The notes beneath the pieces were generated by a model. The model worked only from the letters and a program-made list of their open reading frames with translations. It was not told where the DNA came from and made no database searches. 64,000 nt of DNA from Tribonema minus (taxonomy: Eukaryota > Sar > Xanthophyceae > Tribonematales > Tribonemataceae): contig JAFCMP010000082.1 of NCBI GenBank assembly GCA_017506865.1, positions 186,001-250,000 of the forward strand. Direction: 5' to 3'. Made by a program: the position numbers and the translations under genes. Shown here one piece after another: positions 1 to 10,581 of this stretch. Position 1 is the stretch's first letter, and each line of letters starts with the position of its first letter.

Positions 1-674
1 CCTGAGTACGCTGCGCAGCGCACTGAGTGTCTGACGCTCGAGTAGGGACGGCGGCAGTGACGCACGCCGCCGTCTGCTGCCGCTGCGCACGGGCTCCGAG
101 GCACTGCTGGGAGAGCTGTACAGTATTATCAGCAGCTGTAGACACATAAGTGTGCATGCGGCGCTGTGCCTGTGAGACCTTCGTTGAATGTTTATCCTGG
201 GGTGGGGGCTGGGCGTGCTACCCTGAAGCTGTGCCCCCTGTCTCGCTCTTGACGGCTCTAGGAGCACTCTAGGAGGAGTCTCGAAAGGTGTGCGCGGCAT
301 TTGAAGTTGAGGTAGCTCGCGCAAGTGCAGAACGCACCACAGCGCCTGCAGGACCGCAAGCGAGCAATAAGCCTTTAGCATGCGGAGGCTCTTCTTCTTG
401 TGCGAGCGTGGGACCTGCTATGGCCGAGCTGCTGCGGCAGCGCCACTGTCGCGCACCCTGCAGAACGCTCTGTATGATGCCGTGCGGGGTTGTGGGCGCC
501 ACCTGAAGCTGTCTGGCACATCTGATGATGATTTACGATGCGTAAGATAGCTGTCACCCCATTTTTTGTATCACCGGCAGAACCGGTGTGTCTGGTGGTC
601 TTTCGCGTCCGCTCGCTCGCCAGCGCCCCCTGACAGCCCCCCCCCCCCCCCCCCCCCCCCCCCGCGCGCGCCAG
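1..674 (+). other. 5' part of the window, presumed intron of the IDE-like gene
   Basis: No exon could be assigned with confidence. The stretch should lie inside the IDE-like gene, because the first recognised exon starts at 675 and encodes an internal part of that protein. Short GC-rich coding-like pieces occur near 55-130 and 375-500 and could be exon remnants. A run of about 27 C residues (637-663) lies just before the acceptor of the exon at 675 and appears to serve as its polypyrimidine tract. Confidence 0.4.
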
Positions 675-3600
675 GTACCCCATCGCAGATGTGCGCGCCG
701 CACTGGAGGGGCTGACGGCGGACAAGGTCGCGGAGGTCGCGCGTGGCGTGTTCTCGCGCTGCTTTGGGGTGTCACTGCTGCAAGGTAGGTTATGCCGTTG
801 GTGGTCGTGCCGTTGCCTCTATCGTTAGTGGGTGCTGCCAGACGACGCTGTTGCAGGTTGCGCCGCTGCCTCTTGGAACACGACCCTTGAACAGAGAAAA
901 CGATGAGTGTCATCAGTACGTGACGGCATGTTTATGTCCATGCATTACGCATTTCAACTGCTTCGCGCACTGCCTGGGGTGATACAGCTGCAAGGAGATA
1001 TGTCGATGTGTTGCTGCTTAAACCTTCCGACCGGTGCAGCACCTTGTGGGAAACCATCCTGCTGATGTGATACTGAACCTTCGACCGGTGCAGCACCTTG
1101 TGGAAAACCATCCTGCTGATGTGATACTGAACTCAACGTAAACTTCTACTCGGCGATGTTGAGCCCAAATGCTGACATCCGCGCCACCGCCTCATCAGTT
1201 TTACTGCGTCCAACATCTCTGCTGATGCCTCACCAACTCCCCTGCTTGTCCGCTGCTGTTGCTTGTCCGCTGCTGTTGCCACCAGGCAACTTGCTGGAGC
1301 CAGACGTGAAGCGCTTCGTAACCTCCGTGGAGTCGGGGTTCCAGTTCGAGCCTCTGCCGAAGGCGGAGCGACCCGAGCGAAGAGTGGTGCAGGTGCCCCT
1401 GACGCCGAAGGGCGAGGGGTGCCTGCTGCGGCGGCCCGAGCCCAACAAGGACGCGGACAACAGCGCCGCCACCGTGAGTGTTAGGGTTAGGAGTAGGGTT
1501 AGGCGCCACTGTGGCGCCACTGTGAGTCTTAGGGTTAGGATAAGGGTTAGGCGTCACTGTGAGTCTTGGGGTTACTGTGGCGCCACTGTGAGTCTTAGGG
1601 TTAGGATAAGGGTCAGGCGCCACTGTGAGTCTTGGGGTGAGGAGTAGGGTTAGGGTTAGGGTTAGGCGCCATTGTGAGTCTTAGGGTTAGCATTAGGGTT
1701 AGGCGCCACTGTGGGTTGTAGGGTGAGGGTTAGGCGCCACTGTGAGTCTTGGGGTTAGGATTAGGGTTAGGCGCCACCGTGAGTCTTAGGGTTAGGATTA
1801 GGGTTAGGCGCCACTGTGGGTCTTAGGGTTAGATATTAGGGTTAGGCGCCACTGTAAGTAGCTGGCAGGCGGCGCTTTGCGGACTGGGCACGCGGCGGCG
1901 CTTACAGCAGTAATCTTTAGGGTTAGAGTTAGGGTTAGAGTTAACGTTAGGATCAGGGGTAGGGTCAAGATTAGGGTTAGTGGGTTATCCCTTAGGATGA
2001 GGGTCGATGTAGGTGTCAGGGCTGTGGTTGGGGTTAGGGTTAGGGTTAGGGTTGTTCCTGCATCTAACCGTAGGCGCTCGCATCCCAACTCTGCTGCTGC
2101 GAATGGCGCCGCAGAGGCTGACGCAAAAGGAGGGCACACATTGCAGCGGCACCTATCTGGGGCACGCGCGTGCGCGTTTCAGTGGACAATGGCAGCCATC
2201 CGTTGGCGAGAGCATGGACCAACTGACGCATGAAACTGAGCGGAGACCAAAGGACAGGAGTACGGGCAAGGGGGCCATGAGGGGTTAGGGTTGGGGTTAA
2301 CCGAATCCACTCTCCTCGCACCGCCCCCTCAAGTCACCCAAGCGCAGGCCTCATGCATTTTCTGACTAGCCTCAGCATTATCCGACGTTGCGTCTGCTGC
2401 GCTTCATAGAGGGTGAATGAGACACGTACGCTGCGCACCCGCCAGAAACGCGGACGTCCACGTAGGCATCGTTTGCGAGCATCGCCGGAAACCAGTGGTA
2501 AGCCATGCACAGGGGTCTCTGCGCATCATGGCGATGCCCTGCGTCTACCGGTGCAAGTTTAGCGCTTGGTGGGGCGCGGCGCTTGTAACCCTAACTCTTA
2601 TACTAACTCTAGCCCCTAACCCTCTAATTTAAAACTGCCGCGGCCGAAGCCCAGCGACGTCGCAGGCAGCCGCCCTAGATGCCTTCCGGCAGCAGTGATT
2701 GCAGGAATCGCCTGTGTGCACGCCGCTTCCAACTCGGTCATTTCATCTATGATCATAATTGCGCTGCAGCTGATCTTCCAGGACGGCACGCGCGGCCCTG
2801 GTCGAGCTCAAACTCTCCATACCCCTGCGACAAAGAAACGCCCTCTCCAGGTCCTTGCGCGCGCGCGCGCGCCTGCGGCCGACGAGCGCCGCTCCGCAGC
2901 TGCAGCGTCGCCGTCGCCGTCGCCGCCGCCGCGCGCGCGCCTCAGCTCACCTTCCAGGTCGGCAAGCGCCGGTTTGCAGTTGCAGCGCGCCATATGCTGA
3001 CGCGTGTGCCGCCGCCGCAGCCGCCGCCGTCGCCGCCGCCGCCGCCACCGCCGCGCTCTCTGCGCTCCACAGATTATTGTCTGACGCGTGCGCCGCACCG
3101 CTGCCGCCGCCGCCGTCGCGCTCCCTGCGCTCCGCAGCTCATCTTCCAGGTCGGCGGGCGCGACCCGGTGGAGCGCGTCCTGCTCGAGCTGCTGTGCGCG
3201 ACGGCCGAGGACGCCTTCTACGAGTCGCTGCGCACGCGCCAGCAGCTCGGCTACCTCGTCTTCAGCGGCGCGCGCCGCACCGAGGGCGTGAGCGCCGCCG
3301 TCTTCGCCGTGCAGAGCGGCGTGCGCGACCCCGCGGAGGTGGCGGCGCGCGTGCTCGAGTTTCTGCGCGGGTGGCGCGCGGCGCTGGCGCAGGCGCCCGT
3401 CGCGGCGTTCGCGGCCGGCCTCGCGGCGCAGCGCACGGAGCCCGACCAGCGGCTCGCGCAGGTGCGTGTGAGCGAGACTTGCGAAGACGTCAATTCGAAG
3501 TGATGGCCAGCGACAGTCTGTCGGTCGCAAGAGCACGTGCACGCCTAGGGTTAGTACCTGGCCCTATGTGAGCCGTCTGGGCTTTTTCGCGCCCGTGGTG

Positions 3601-5562
3601 AGAAGTCTGGGCTTTTTCGCGCCCGAGGCGAGAAGTAGAGTGATGACCAGCATGCCGTACGGGGCGGCGCGCGTCACTTTGTAGCGCGCGCACGAGCGAT
3701 CGCGGCCGGCCCCGCGGCGCAGCGCATGGGGCCGGACCAGCGGCTCGCGCAGGTGCGTTCATGCGAGCGAGACTCGAGAAGCGGACATGTGGGCAGGGCA
3801 AGTTGTTTGAAACGCTCTCGGATCGTCACGGACATGGCCTGGCGTTTGAAGATCGGGCACGCCGATGTCATTGAGGGCGATGGTCAGTGAGCGCTGCGAC
3901 GCTCTGTCGCGAGGGCAACGACATGCATGCGGTCCATGGCGCGCGCGAGCATCGCGGCGAGCCTCGTGACGCAGCGCACGGAGACGGATCCAAGGCTCGC
4001 GCAGGTGTGCATCGCGTCCACCACGACGGCGGGAGGTCGTGATGCACCTCGAATACTCCGGAAGTACTGCACTTTGAAGAGGAGCACATGAGCGCGTGCC
4101 ATGCATAGGTGCCACAGGACACAGATGCGGCCGGTGCCAAAGGTAGGATCGCAGAGAGTCTTCCAGTTGCGCGCACCTGGCAAACAGTATTGTACACTTA
4201 AAAGTACCTTCCTGTGGCGTGGCACGGCATCCACACTGCGACCTCACTACCGCGAGTTCACCCTATGTACCGCTGTTCGTTCCGTGTGCAGCATGCATGG
4301 GGTCGCGCAACATGCGCGCTCGGGCCCATTCACCAGAAAGGTTGCGCTGCAGGTGCAGTGTACCGCATCTGTACTGCTGCTGAACCACGTACTGCTGTGT
4401 GTACCATTGCTGCACCGCGCGAGCGCGCGCAGGAGGCGACGCGCAACTGGGACGAGATCATCGGCGGGGAGTTCAAGTTTGACCGCCGCGTGCGCGAGGC
4501 GCAGCTGCTGCAGAAGGTCACCACGGCTCAGCTGCTGGCGTTCTTTGACAAGTACATCGCGGAGGGCGGCGAGGGGCGGCGCTGCATCACCAGCCAGGTA
4601 TGTATGTATATGTATGTATATATAGCCCCAAGTGTGTGCATGTATGTACTTCAATGTGAAGTTTGTGACCTGTGAGACGCGGCGCGGAGGTCGGAGAGCG
4701 GCGGCGCTGAAGCGCCGGCGAGGTACGGCGAGAAGCGCTTTACGTGCATCCTAAGAACATCATAATGTTGTGATGCTTGAAAGCATGGTTCTCGCAGCGC
4801 TGCATCCCTCAACTTCAATTGAAAGTACTGAGCGTTGCTGCTGTGCTGAGCGCTGCTGCTGCAGCAGATTTCTGTGTGTGTGTTGGGTCTAGGGGGCAAC
4901 TGCCAACTGGTCCATCAGCTACGCATGTCGCAAACGTGCGTGCCCGAGGAATCCGTCCGACAAGGTCTGCAATCGCATACTTGGAAGTATTTGCTGAGTA
5001 TGACATGTGTTTCTTTGCGCACCACTGCATTATGCACCTCAATGCAAGAAGTCTCTTTTCACCATCTTCAGAGTACAACGGCAATCCGCGGGGCACCCTC
5101 TGACTGATGACACATGCCTGGCAGCAAATGAAGGTTAGGGTAAGGGATAGGCGAGGGTCAGGGTTAGGACGTACGGGACTGAGGTCATCTTACAGAATAA
5201 ACTGAATATATGACGGCTCTGACACCCATGACGGTACAAGCCGCACTTCAAGCAGCATTGAGCACTGCTGCGATGTGTCCCGCATGTAAAGTGCGCGCGG
5301 TCTCGCTGATGAGACACGCAGTGCAATGGCATCCTCACAGCTCCTCTCAGCGCATTCGCTTTCACTCAGTCGCGACAGGCATAACAGCGCCTCTGTGCCT
5401 ATATTTGACAACTGCTCTCAGGTGTGGTGCAAGCGGCACGCCGAGGCAGCGGGCGGCATAGACGCTGTTCCCGTCCCCGTTGGCGCCACTCTGATAGACG
5501 ACCCCGTGCTGTGGCGGCGACGGCAGCAACTGTATCCACCCATCGAGGGCAAACGCATTTGA
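675..5562 (+). CDS. insulin-degrading-enzyme-like M16 metallopeptidase, C-terminal exons (5' end outside window)
   Basis: Zinc peptidase of family M16 (insulysin/IDE), which cleaves short peptides inside a closed chamber. Exons: 675-784, 1286-1473, 3138-3461, 4433-4597, 5422-5562 (stop). All have GT donors and AG acceptors and the phases join without a break (308 residues). The third exon has the family signature LRTRQQLGY followed by FSGARR, matching the LRTxxQLGYIVFSGPRR region of animal and plant IDE, including the conserved Arg and Tyr of the non-catalytic half that contact substrate. The fourth exon (NWDEI, FKFDR) matches the IDE C-terminal segment WxEIxxxxYxFDR. The last ends in RRRQQLYPP, like plant and animal IDE tails. 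The HxxEH zinc site belongs to the N-terminal half and lies left of the window. Introns contain repeated copies of exon ends (listed separately). Assignment to IDE rather than nardilysin is probable, not certain. Confidence 0.86.
1023..1132. repeat. 55-bp tandem duplication in an IDE intron
   Basis: Two near-identical copies (about 1023-1077 and 1078-1132) of a unit containing CCGGTGCAGCACCTTGTGG and ending in GATGTGATACTGAAC. It lies in the intron between the first two recognised IDE exons and has no coding sign. Confidence 0.85.
1474..2060 (+). repeat. interstitial TTAGGG array with embedded splice-donor copies
   Basis: This intron begins GTGAGTGTTAGGGTTAGG directly after the exon end GCCGCCACC. 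The phrase GGCGCCACTGTGAGTCTTAGG (or a one- or two-base variant) then recurs about eleven times up to roughly 1860, every 30-50 bp, separated by TTAGGG-type hexamers. A purer but more degenerate TTAGGG block continues to about 2060. The array therefore amplifies the exon-intron junction together with telomere-type sequence. It is flanked by exons of one gene, so it is not a chromosome end. Confidence 0.85.
2770..2970 (+). pseudogene. two decayed acceptor-side copies of IDE exon 3138-3461
   Basis: The real exon starts after an acceptor with CTCATCTTCCAGGTCGGC (LIFQVGGRDP). Upstream, CTGATCTTCCAGGACGGC (2770, LIFQDGTRGP) and CTCACCTTCCAGGTCGGC (2946, LTFQVGKRRF) follow the same CAG acceptor. 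Spacings are 176 and 192 bp. Neither copy continues into the rest of the exon. They are potential decoy acceptors. Confidence 0.85.
3697..4004 (+). pseudogene. two decayed donor-side copies of IDE exon 3138-3461
   Basis: The exon end (about 3405-3461, GCGTTCGCGGCC to GGCTCGCGCAG followed by GTGCGT) is repeated at 3697-3752, with GTGCGT donor intact, and at about 3947-4004, more diverged, followed by GTGTGC. They lie in the intron before exon 4433-4597. Each retains only the last 50-60 bases of the exon plus a usable-looking donor. Confidence 0.85.
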
Positions 5563-5589
5563 CGGAAAGCTTCACCGTCACCAACAGAA

Positions 5590-6012
5590 GTGATTTTGTA
5601 TGCATGTTTAGGGCGCCGGCCGAGGCAGGCGGACTGCGGGTTTAGTAGACGTACATGCCGCGACCAAGAGGCCGCCAAGACTACCCACTATTCTGGTCAT
5701 TATGATCAGAATTGCTACAAACTTGCCACATTGGCAATAGGGTCATTTGGCAGCATCGGGGAGCAGGGGCGGAAGCTGCTGGAGGCTGTGGCGACGGAGT
5801 ATGCCAGCAGGATGTCAGTGCCCGGAGGAGCGCGCCCTAAAGCTCTCAAGGGCATCGCCCTGGCGCGCTTACGCTCGGCACTGTCGGCAGCGCTCCACAT
5901 GGCGTACTCTGGCCGTGTCATGACACACATGGCAGAATCCAGGGGGGGGGGGCACATGGAGGAGGACGTAGGGGAGGACCCCGAGATGCCATTTGGCGGC
6001 GGCGGCGTTTGA
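5590..6012 (+). mobile_element. retrotransposon ORF C-terminal fragment
   Basis: An open frame directly downstream of the IDE stop encodes a tail with FGSIGEQGRKLLEAVATEYA, then SVPGGARPKA and an Ala/Arg-rich helix, ending in PFGGGGV. It resembles the short C-terminal domain seen after the reverse transcriptase in algal non-LTR retrotransposons, recognised by general pattern only. No RT catalytic motif is present, so this is a 5'-truncated or dead copy. The element-like sequence probably starts near 5650. A G-run at 5941-5950 lies inside the frame. The 3' tail contains a GGGC...GCCC mini-hairpin and AATAAAAAG near 6112. Confidence 0.5.
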
Positions 6013-6859
6013 GTGGTTGTCGTTGCGACACTTTCAGACTGTCATACGACATGTAGATTCCTTACAGCTAGATGCCAATCATCTGGGCTTTTTCGCGCCC
6101 TGAGCGAGAATTAATAAAAAGTACATGGAAGCGCACTTCGCTAAGAAGATTCATCCATCAGAGAGTAGACGAAGGCAAAAGCGCAAACCTCATTGGCACT
6201 GTAGGCTGATCTCGGCATCTATGATTGCAGGGGCCAGCGTGACATCCGGGCGAACTAAGTGGATCACACGCTGATCATCACATGTGGCATTGCTCAGACA
6301 ACTATTTGCGGGGGGGGGGGTCTCAAAACAAACAAGGAAATGAAATGACTGTTTACAAATCATCAATGCCGCCACGAATTCGGCCTCGCTGATGCTTGTC
6401 TGCGCGCACCAGAAAGTTTCAACATGGGAATTTCCTATCTGCCAGGTTCTGTGCTGTGCTGGCCTCATTGCTCAATGTGCACATTTGGCACTGACGTGTA
6501 TGCCATGCTAATGGATGTTGCCATTTGCTATGTACTTTTTATTAATTCTCGCTCCGGGCGCGGAAAAGCCCAGATGATTGGCATCTAGCTGTAAGGAATC
6601 TACATGTCGTATTACAGTCTGAAGTGTCGCAACGACAACCACTCAAACGCCGCCGCCGCCAAATGGCATCTCGAGGTCCTCCCCTACGTCCTCCTCCATG
6701 TGCCCCCCCCCCCTGCATTCTGCCATGTGTGTCATGACACGGCCAGAGTACGCCATGTGGAGCGCTGCCGACAGTGCCGAGCGTAAGCGCGCCAGGGCGA
6801 TGCCCTTGAGAGCTTTAGGGCGCGCTCCTCCGGGCACTGACATCCTGCTGGCATACTTT
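5798..6859. repeat. long inverted repeat formed by two tail-to-tail retroelement fragments
   Basis: The left arm (about 5798-6125) recurs in reverse complement at about 6534-6859, with a spacer of roughly 408 bp. Both arms encode the same ORF tail from SVPGGARPKALKG through the stop and share the 3' tail with CTGGGCTTTTTCGCGCCC or a close variant and TAATAAAAAGTACAT. The right arm's reading frame runs on the minus strand (6843 to 6643). Differences include G versus C at the AES/AEC codon and P versus L in the last motif, so the arms have diverged slightly. Confidence 0.88.
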
Positions 6860-7248
6860 GTGTGTGTGGCTGTATGCCTTTACATAATAATCTGATGCTG
6901 AAAGTTCGATCTGTAAATTGTGTGAGGCAGGCAGTCGGTCCTCATATACTCGACAAAATCAATATGCGTTTGAAATCTTGTCTGAACAGCTGCTGGTGTA
7001 AAACAGCTGCGTTGCGGAACTCCGCTCTCGTGAGAATTCAAAGTCAGGTCCTGTCACTCGAGGCGCGCGCGTGGGGTCTACACACAGGGATGTTCTGTCG
7101 TTGCAGTAGAAGACACTCAAATACCCGACGAGCCAACGCGTTGCGGTGCGTTGCTAGGCATAGAAGGCATAGCAGCAGGCCTGTCTGGCAACAACCCACA
7201 TCTCTGCATCTCTGCGGCTCGCGCACGCACACTTAAGAAGCAGAAAAA
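6860..7248. other. intergenic region and probable 5' UTR of the EsV-1-7 gene
   Basis: No ORF or RNA gene recognised. The sequence separates the inverted repeat from the EsV-1-7 start codon. The stretch from about 7100 probably holds the promoter and 5' UTR, but no clear TATA element is visible. Confidence 0.4.
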
Positions 7249-9339
7249 ATGGCCGCGGCATCACCAGCACCGCGACGCGCCAAGCCTGCCAGGGTGAAGG
7301 TTTGCCAGGGCATGACCGACGGCGTTCGATGCACCAAGCAGCCAGCATTTGGCTACAGTGGCGGCAAGGCTGAGTTTTGCAGGTGCGGCCCTCGAGCGAG
7401 TCTTACATGCGTCCTGTTGGTGTACCTACTCTGAAAAAAATTTGCATCCTGACACCAATCTGGCGTGTGTGTCTGTCTGTGTGCTGCTGCAGCCGCCACA
7501 AGAAGCACCAGATGATCAACCTGCGCAACCGGCGCTGTGAGCAGTTGGGCTGCCACAAGGAGCCGTATTTCGGTAAGCATCTTCGCCCTGTCGTCGGCCT
7601 TTTTCCTGCGTGCCTATTGGAACACACCTGCTGAACTTGCTGTTGCCTATCGCTGCAGGCTTGGAGGGACACAAGGCGCGATTCTGCTCAGTGCACAAAG
7701 GAGCAATCATGGTGGACGTCAGGCATCGCCGGTGCGAGCGCGAGGGCTGCGCGAAGCAGCCGAACTTTGCGATGCCGGACACGCCGGCGATGTACTGCGC
7801 TGTACACAGGTGAACATTGAAACAGCATGGTCCCGATGTGTCACGACGGCTGATCAATGCACGTTTGTGCAATTAGCCAGAGCATTCGGCCTTGCGCTTC
7901 GCATGCATGCATCATCGCTCGTCAGGCGGGAATGAATGTGAGAATTTATTTGCTTTTAACCATGGCGGTTTTTACGATCATGTGGATACTTGATTGGCAG
8001 TACCGATGTCGCTCATACCAAGGCCACAACTTCTCATTGTTGGTGTACTGGTTTTGACACCAAAAGATGTCAGTCGGTTTCGGACCCTGCACTTTGAAAT
8101 TGAAGTTGCATGCCAGCGTTTTTGGCTGCGCTTTGTCCTGGTTGATTGTTGCGCTGAGGAAGTCGCGTTCATTACGGAATGCACACCTGCCATCGATGTG
8201 GGCTACTGCAGAGGCAGGCACGTGCATACAAATGCGACGCCAGACGCGCCGAGCACACCATCACTGACAGCTTCAACCGCTCCCTGCCGGTGTGTTGGCG
8301 CTTGTGCAGACTGCCCGGCATGGTCGACGTCAAGCACCAGCGCTGCCACGTGCCGCAGTGCGGCAAGTACCCGTACTACTCCACGACGCGTGCCGGCGCG
8401 CGCAAGGTGCTCGCGTGCGAGGCGCACCGCACGGAGTCCATGGAGCGCGTGAGCGCGCGCGCGAAGCGTAACCGCGCCGCAGCCACCGACGTCTGCGCCA
8501 GCAGCGACAGCGGCAGCTGCGCGTCTGCGGACACCACTCCGGCGTCGACGCCGCACCAGCGCGCTGACGCAGTGTGCGACTATGGCTCTGACTACGGCTT
8601 TGCGCCTGTTTGCGTGGTGTGGCCGCATGCGCCGCCGCAGCAGCGGCAGTGCTGCCAGCAAGAGCAGCAGATGGCGCCGTTCGCGGAGCAGCAGCGGCAC
8701 CACCAGCAGCAGCACCAGCAGGCGCAGCAGCGGCAGCAGCAGGCGCAGCTGCAGGCGATGGCGGCGGCGCACCACCTGCTGCACCGCGGCGCCCCCGGCC
8801 ACTACCATCTGCAGCAGCAGCAGCAACAGCATCAGCCAGCGGTGTTTGCGGCGCAACAGCTCGCTGCGGCGCACGTGCCGCCGCTGCCCGCAGCGCGTTT
8901 CGCGTTCTTCGCGCCGCCGGCAGCGCCTGCCGCTCAGTCGCGCTGCGTGTTTCCGCCGCCGCAGTGGCTGCTGCGAGGTAAGACGCTGTCGGCGACGAGC
9001 CCTGCCGCTGAGCAGCTGTTGATGGGAGCGGAGTGCGGGGCCGCGGCGCAGCCGGCGGCGGCGCCGCTGCCGCTGGCAGACAGGTGCTCGCTGCTGCTGC
9101 GCGCTTTCGGCGCGTCAGAAAGCGTGGGCGCAGGCCTGAAAGAGCAGCAGCAGCAGCAGCAGCCGCGGCGGCAGCAGCAGGAGGAAGGGTGCACCAGCGC
9201 AGACAGCAGCGACAGCTGGGGCAGCGGCGACGCCTGCAGAGGCGCTGAGGACCGCCACTCCGCCATCGTGTACACGTACAAGAAGCGGCGCGTGGAGGTC
9301 GTGGGGCACATCATGCAGGTGTTGGAGATGCTCGTCTAG
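7249..9339 (+). CDS. EsV-1-7 repeat protein with glutamine-rich C-terminal tail
   Basis: Four exons: 7249-7382, 7493-7572, 7659-7809, 8310-9339; joined frame 464 residues. The start AAAAATGGCCGC is a good eukaryotic context. The spliced N-terminal part carries four EsV-1-7 type cysteine/histidine repeats: C-x8-C...C-x2-H (CSRH), then RRCEQLGC...FCSVH, RRCEREGC...YCAVH, and QRCHVPQC...ACEAH, linked by MVDVRH/MVDVKH-type connectors. The first half of repeat 1 is atypical (x8 instead of x4). Intron 1 falls inside the C-S-R-H motif of repeat 1, and splicing is needed to complete several repeats. After about residue 150 the protein becomes low-complexity: Gln/His runs encoded at 8637-8836, another Gln run near 9145-9180, and a basic YKKRR motif close to the end. 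EsV-1-7 proteins include IMMEDIATE UPRIGHT of Ectocarpus; their molecular role is unknown. A regulatory role is inference. Confidence 0.87.
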
Positions 9340-10581
9340 GCATGCGGCGGCGCGCTGGCGATCTGCATACGTGTGGCAGTGCTCAAGTGAACAGCGGACC
9401 CGTCTAGCCAGCCCCCGGTTTACCCCGAGCCTTACTTTTCTATTTAGCAATCCATCACCAAGGTGTACCGTTTGCGCGACAATCGCCCTCTCTCTCCCTC
9501 ATTGTCACCCCCCCCAATCCCCATATGCCGGCTCCCTCAGCGCTCAGCGTCACCTAGTATTTTCCTGCGTGTGGGCACAGGTGCAAGTGACGCAAGTAGT
9601 GCGCAAGGGGGCTTTCTAGAGCAACTTGCCCCCTGTCTAAGTGACTGGCAAGGGGCTTTCTAGGGCAACTTGCCCCCTGTCTGATTGACTTGCCAGTCAC
9701 TTACGCCGGTCACCCTGCCTTACACCATCCAAGTGCATTCGGCCACCCAAGACCCGCCGCTGTCCGCCTCCGCTGGGCCCTCTGTCATGAGAGGGGTTGA
9801 CAGTGTTGCAATGTTGAAGTCACAGTCCATGGACCTGCCTGAGCACTGAGTTGCTACCGTGACATTCCAAAACTGATTAGTGAAAGTGGCCTGTGTGCGG
9901 CGAAGAAAGTCTCCAAGATGTAGTCACCAGATCTCCGTTGGGCCATTGTGCAAATCACCCTAATTGCAACATCTCCTGTACTAGATATCTTTTCCCTGAC
10001 TTGCGTGTGATGCTTGGTGCATGCCATGATGCTCGAGTACAATCAGATCGCAGATCTGATGCGGCACCGCTGTGCTCCATTGCGGGGCAGTCAAAAAAAA
10101 AAGAAGCACAAAACATGTTTCCTTCTCATGTGGTTGTGAGTGCACCGGCGATCAGCCAAAAATTATCAGTTCAGTGGCAGCATGTATCCTGTCTGTCACA
10201 TGTCCATACTGTACAAAGAGCGCACTTTGCTTTTCAGAGATGACACCATGGATGAACAGGATAGGCTGCCAAACAGCTCCGTGTGCAGACAATGAAGCAC
10301 ATCAACCTCGCCAAGCAGTACATACAGCCTTGATGCAGCACCAGAGGTAAAAAGGCAGCGGAAGCCGTGTGCGGCACAAGCAGCAGCAGCAGCAGCAGCG
10401 ACAGCTCTACAAAACTGTTCCAAGTCGATGGCATAGTGTGCAACTCAATTGTGCTTTGCATCCACCTCCCCATCCCATGGGGGGGGGGGGTAACTATGTA
10501 CAGACATACATGCACAATACGTGCGAAACCGACGCGCGCGGGGGCGCTGCGCGCGCGGGGGCGCTGCGCGCGCAGCATCGC
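9340..10581. other. intergenic region with short duplications
   Basis: No gene recognised. It holds an imperfect tandem duplication of about 46 bp (about 9601-9692; AACTTGCCCCCTGTCT in both copies), a CAG run near 10378-10400, a G-run at about 10482-10491, and a GC-only tandem repeat of GCGCGCGGGGGCGCTG at about 10536-10575. The region near 10585 is the 3' end of the minus-strand gene. Confidence 0.45.

Noticed and set aside
1480..2060. Telomere or chromosome end
   Set aside because: TTAGGG repeats are degenerate, short and flanked on both sides by in-phase exons of one gene.
2855..3571. Arg/Ala-rich ORFs on both strands around the IDE exon
   Set aside because: Products of GC-rich simple sequence in alternate frames.
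8203..9022. Long overlapping ORFs on both strands in the EsV-1-7 last exon
   Set aside because: They are frame shadows of the Gln/His-rich repeat region; only the plus frame continues the cysteine repeats through spliced phases.
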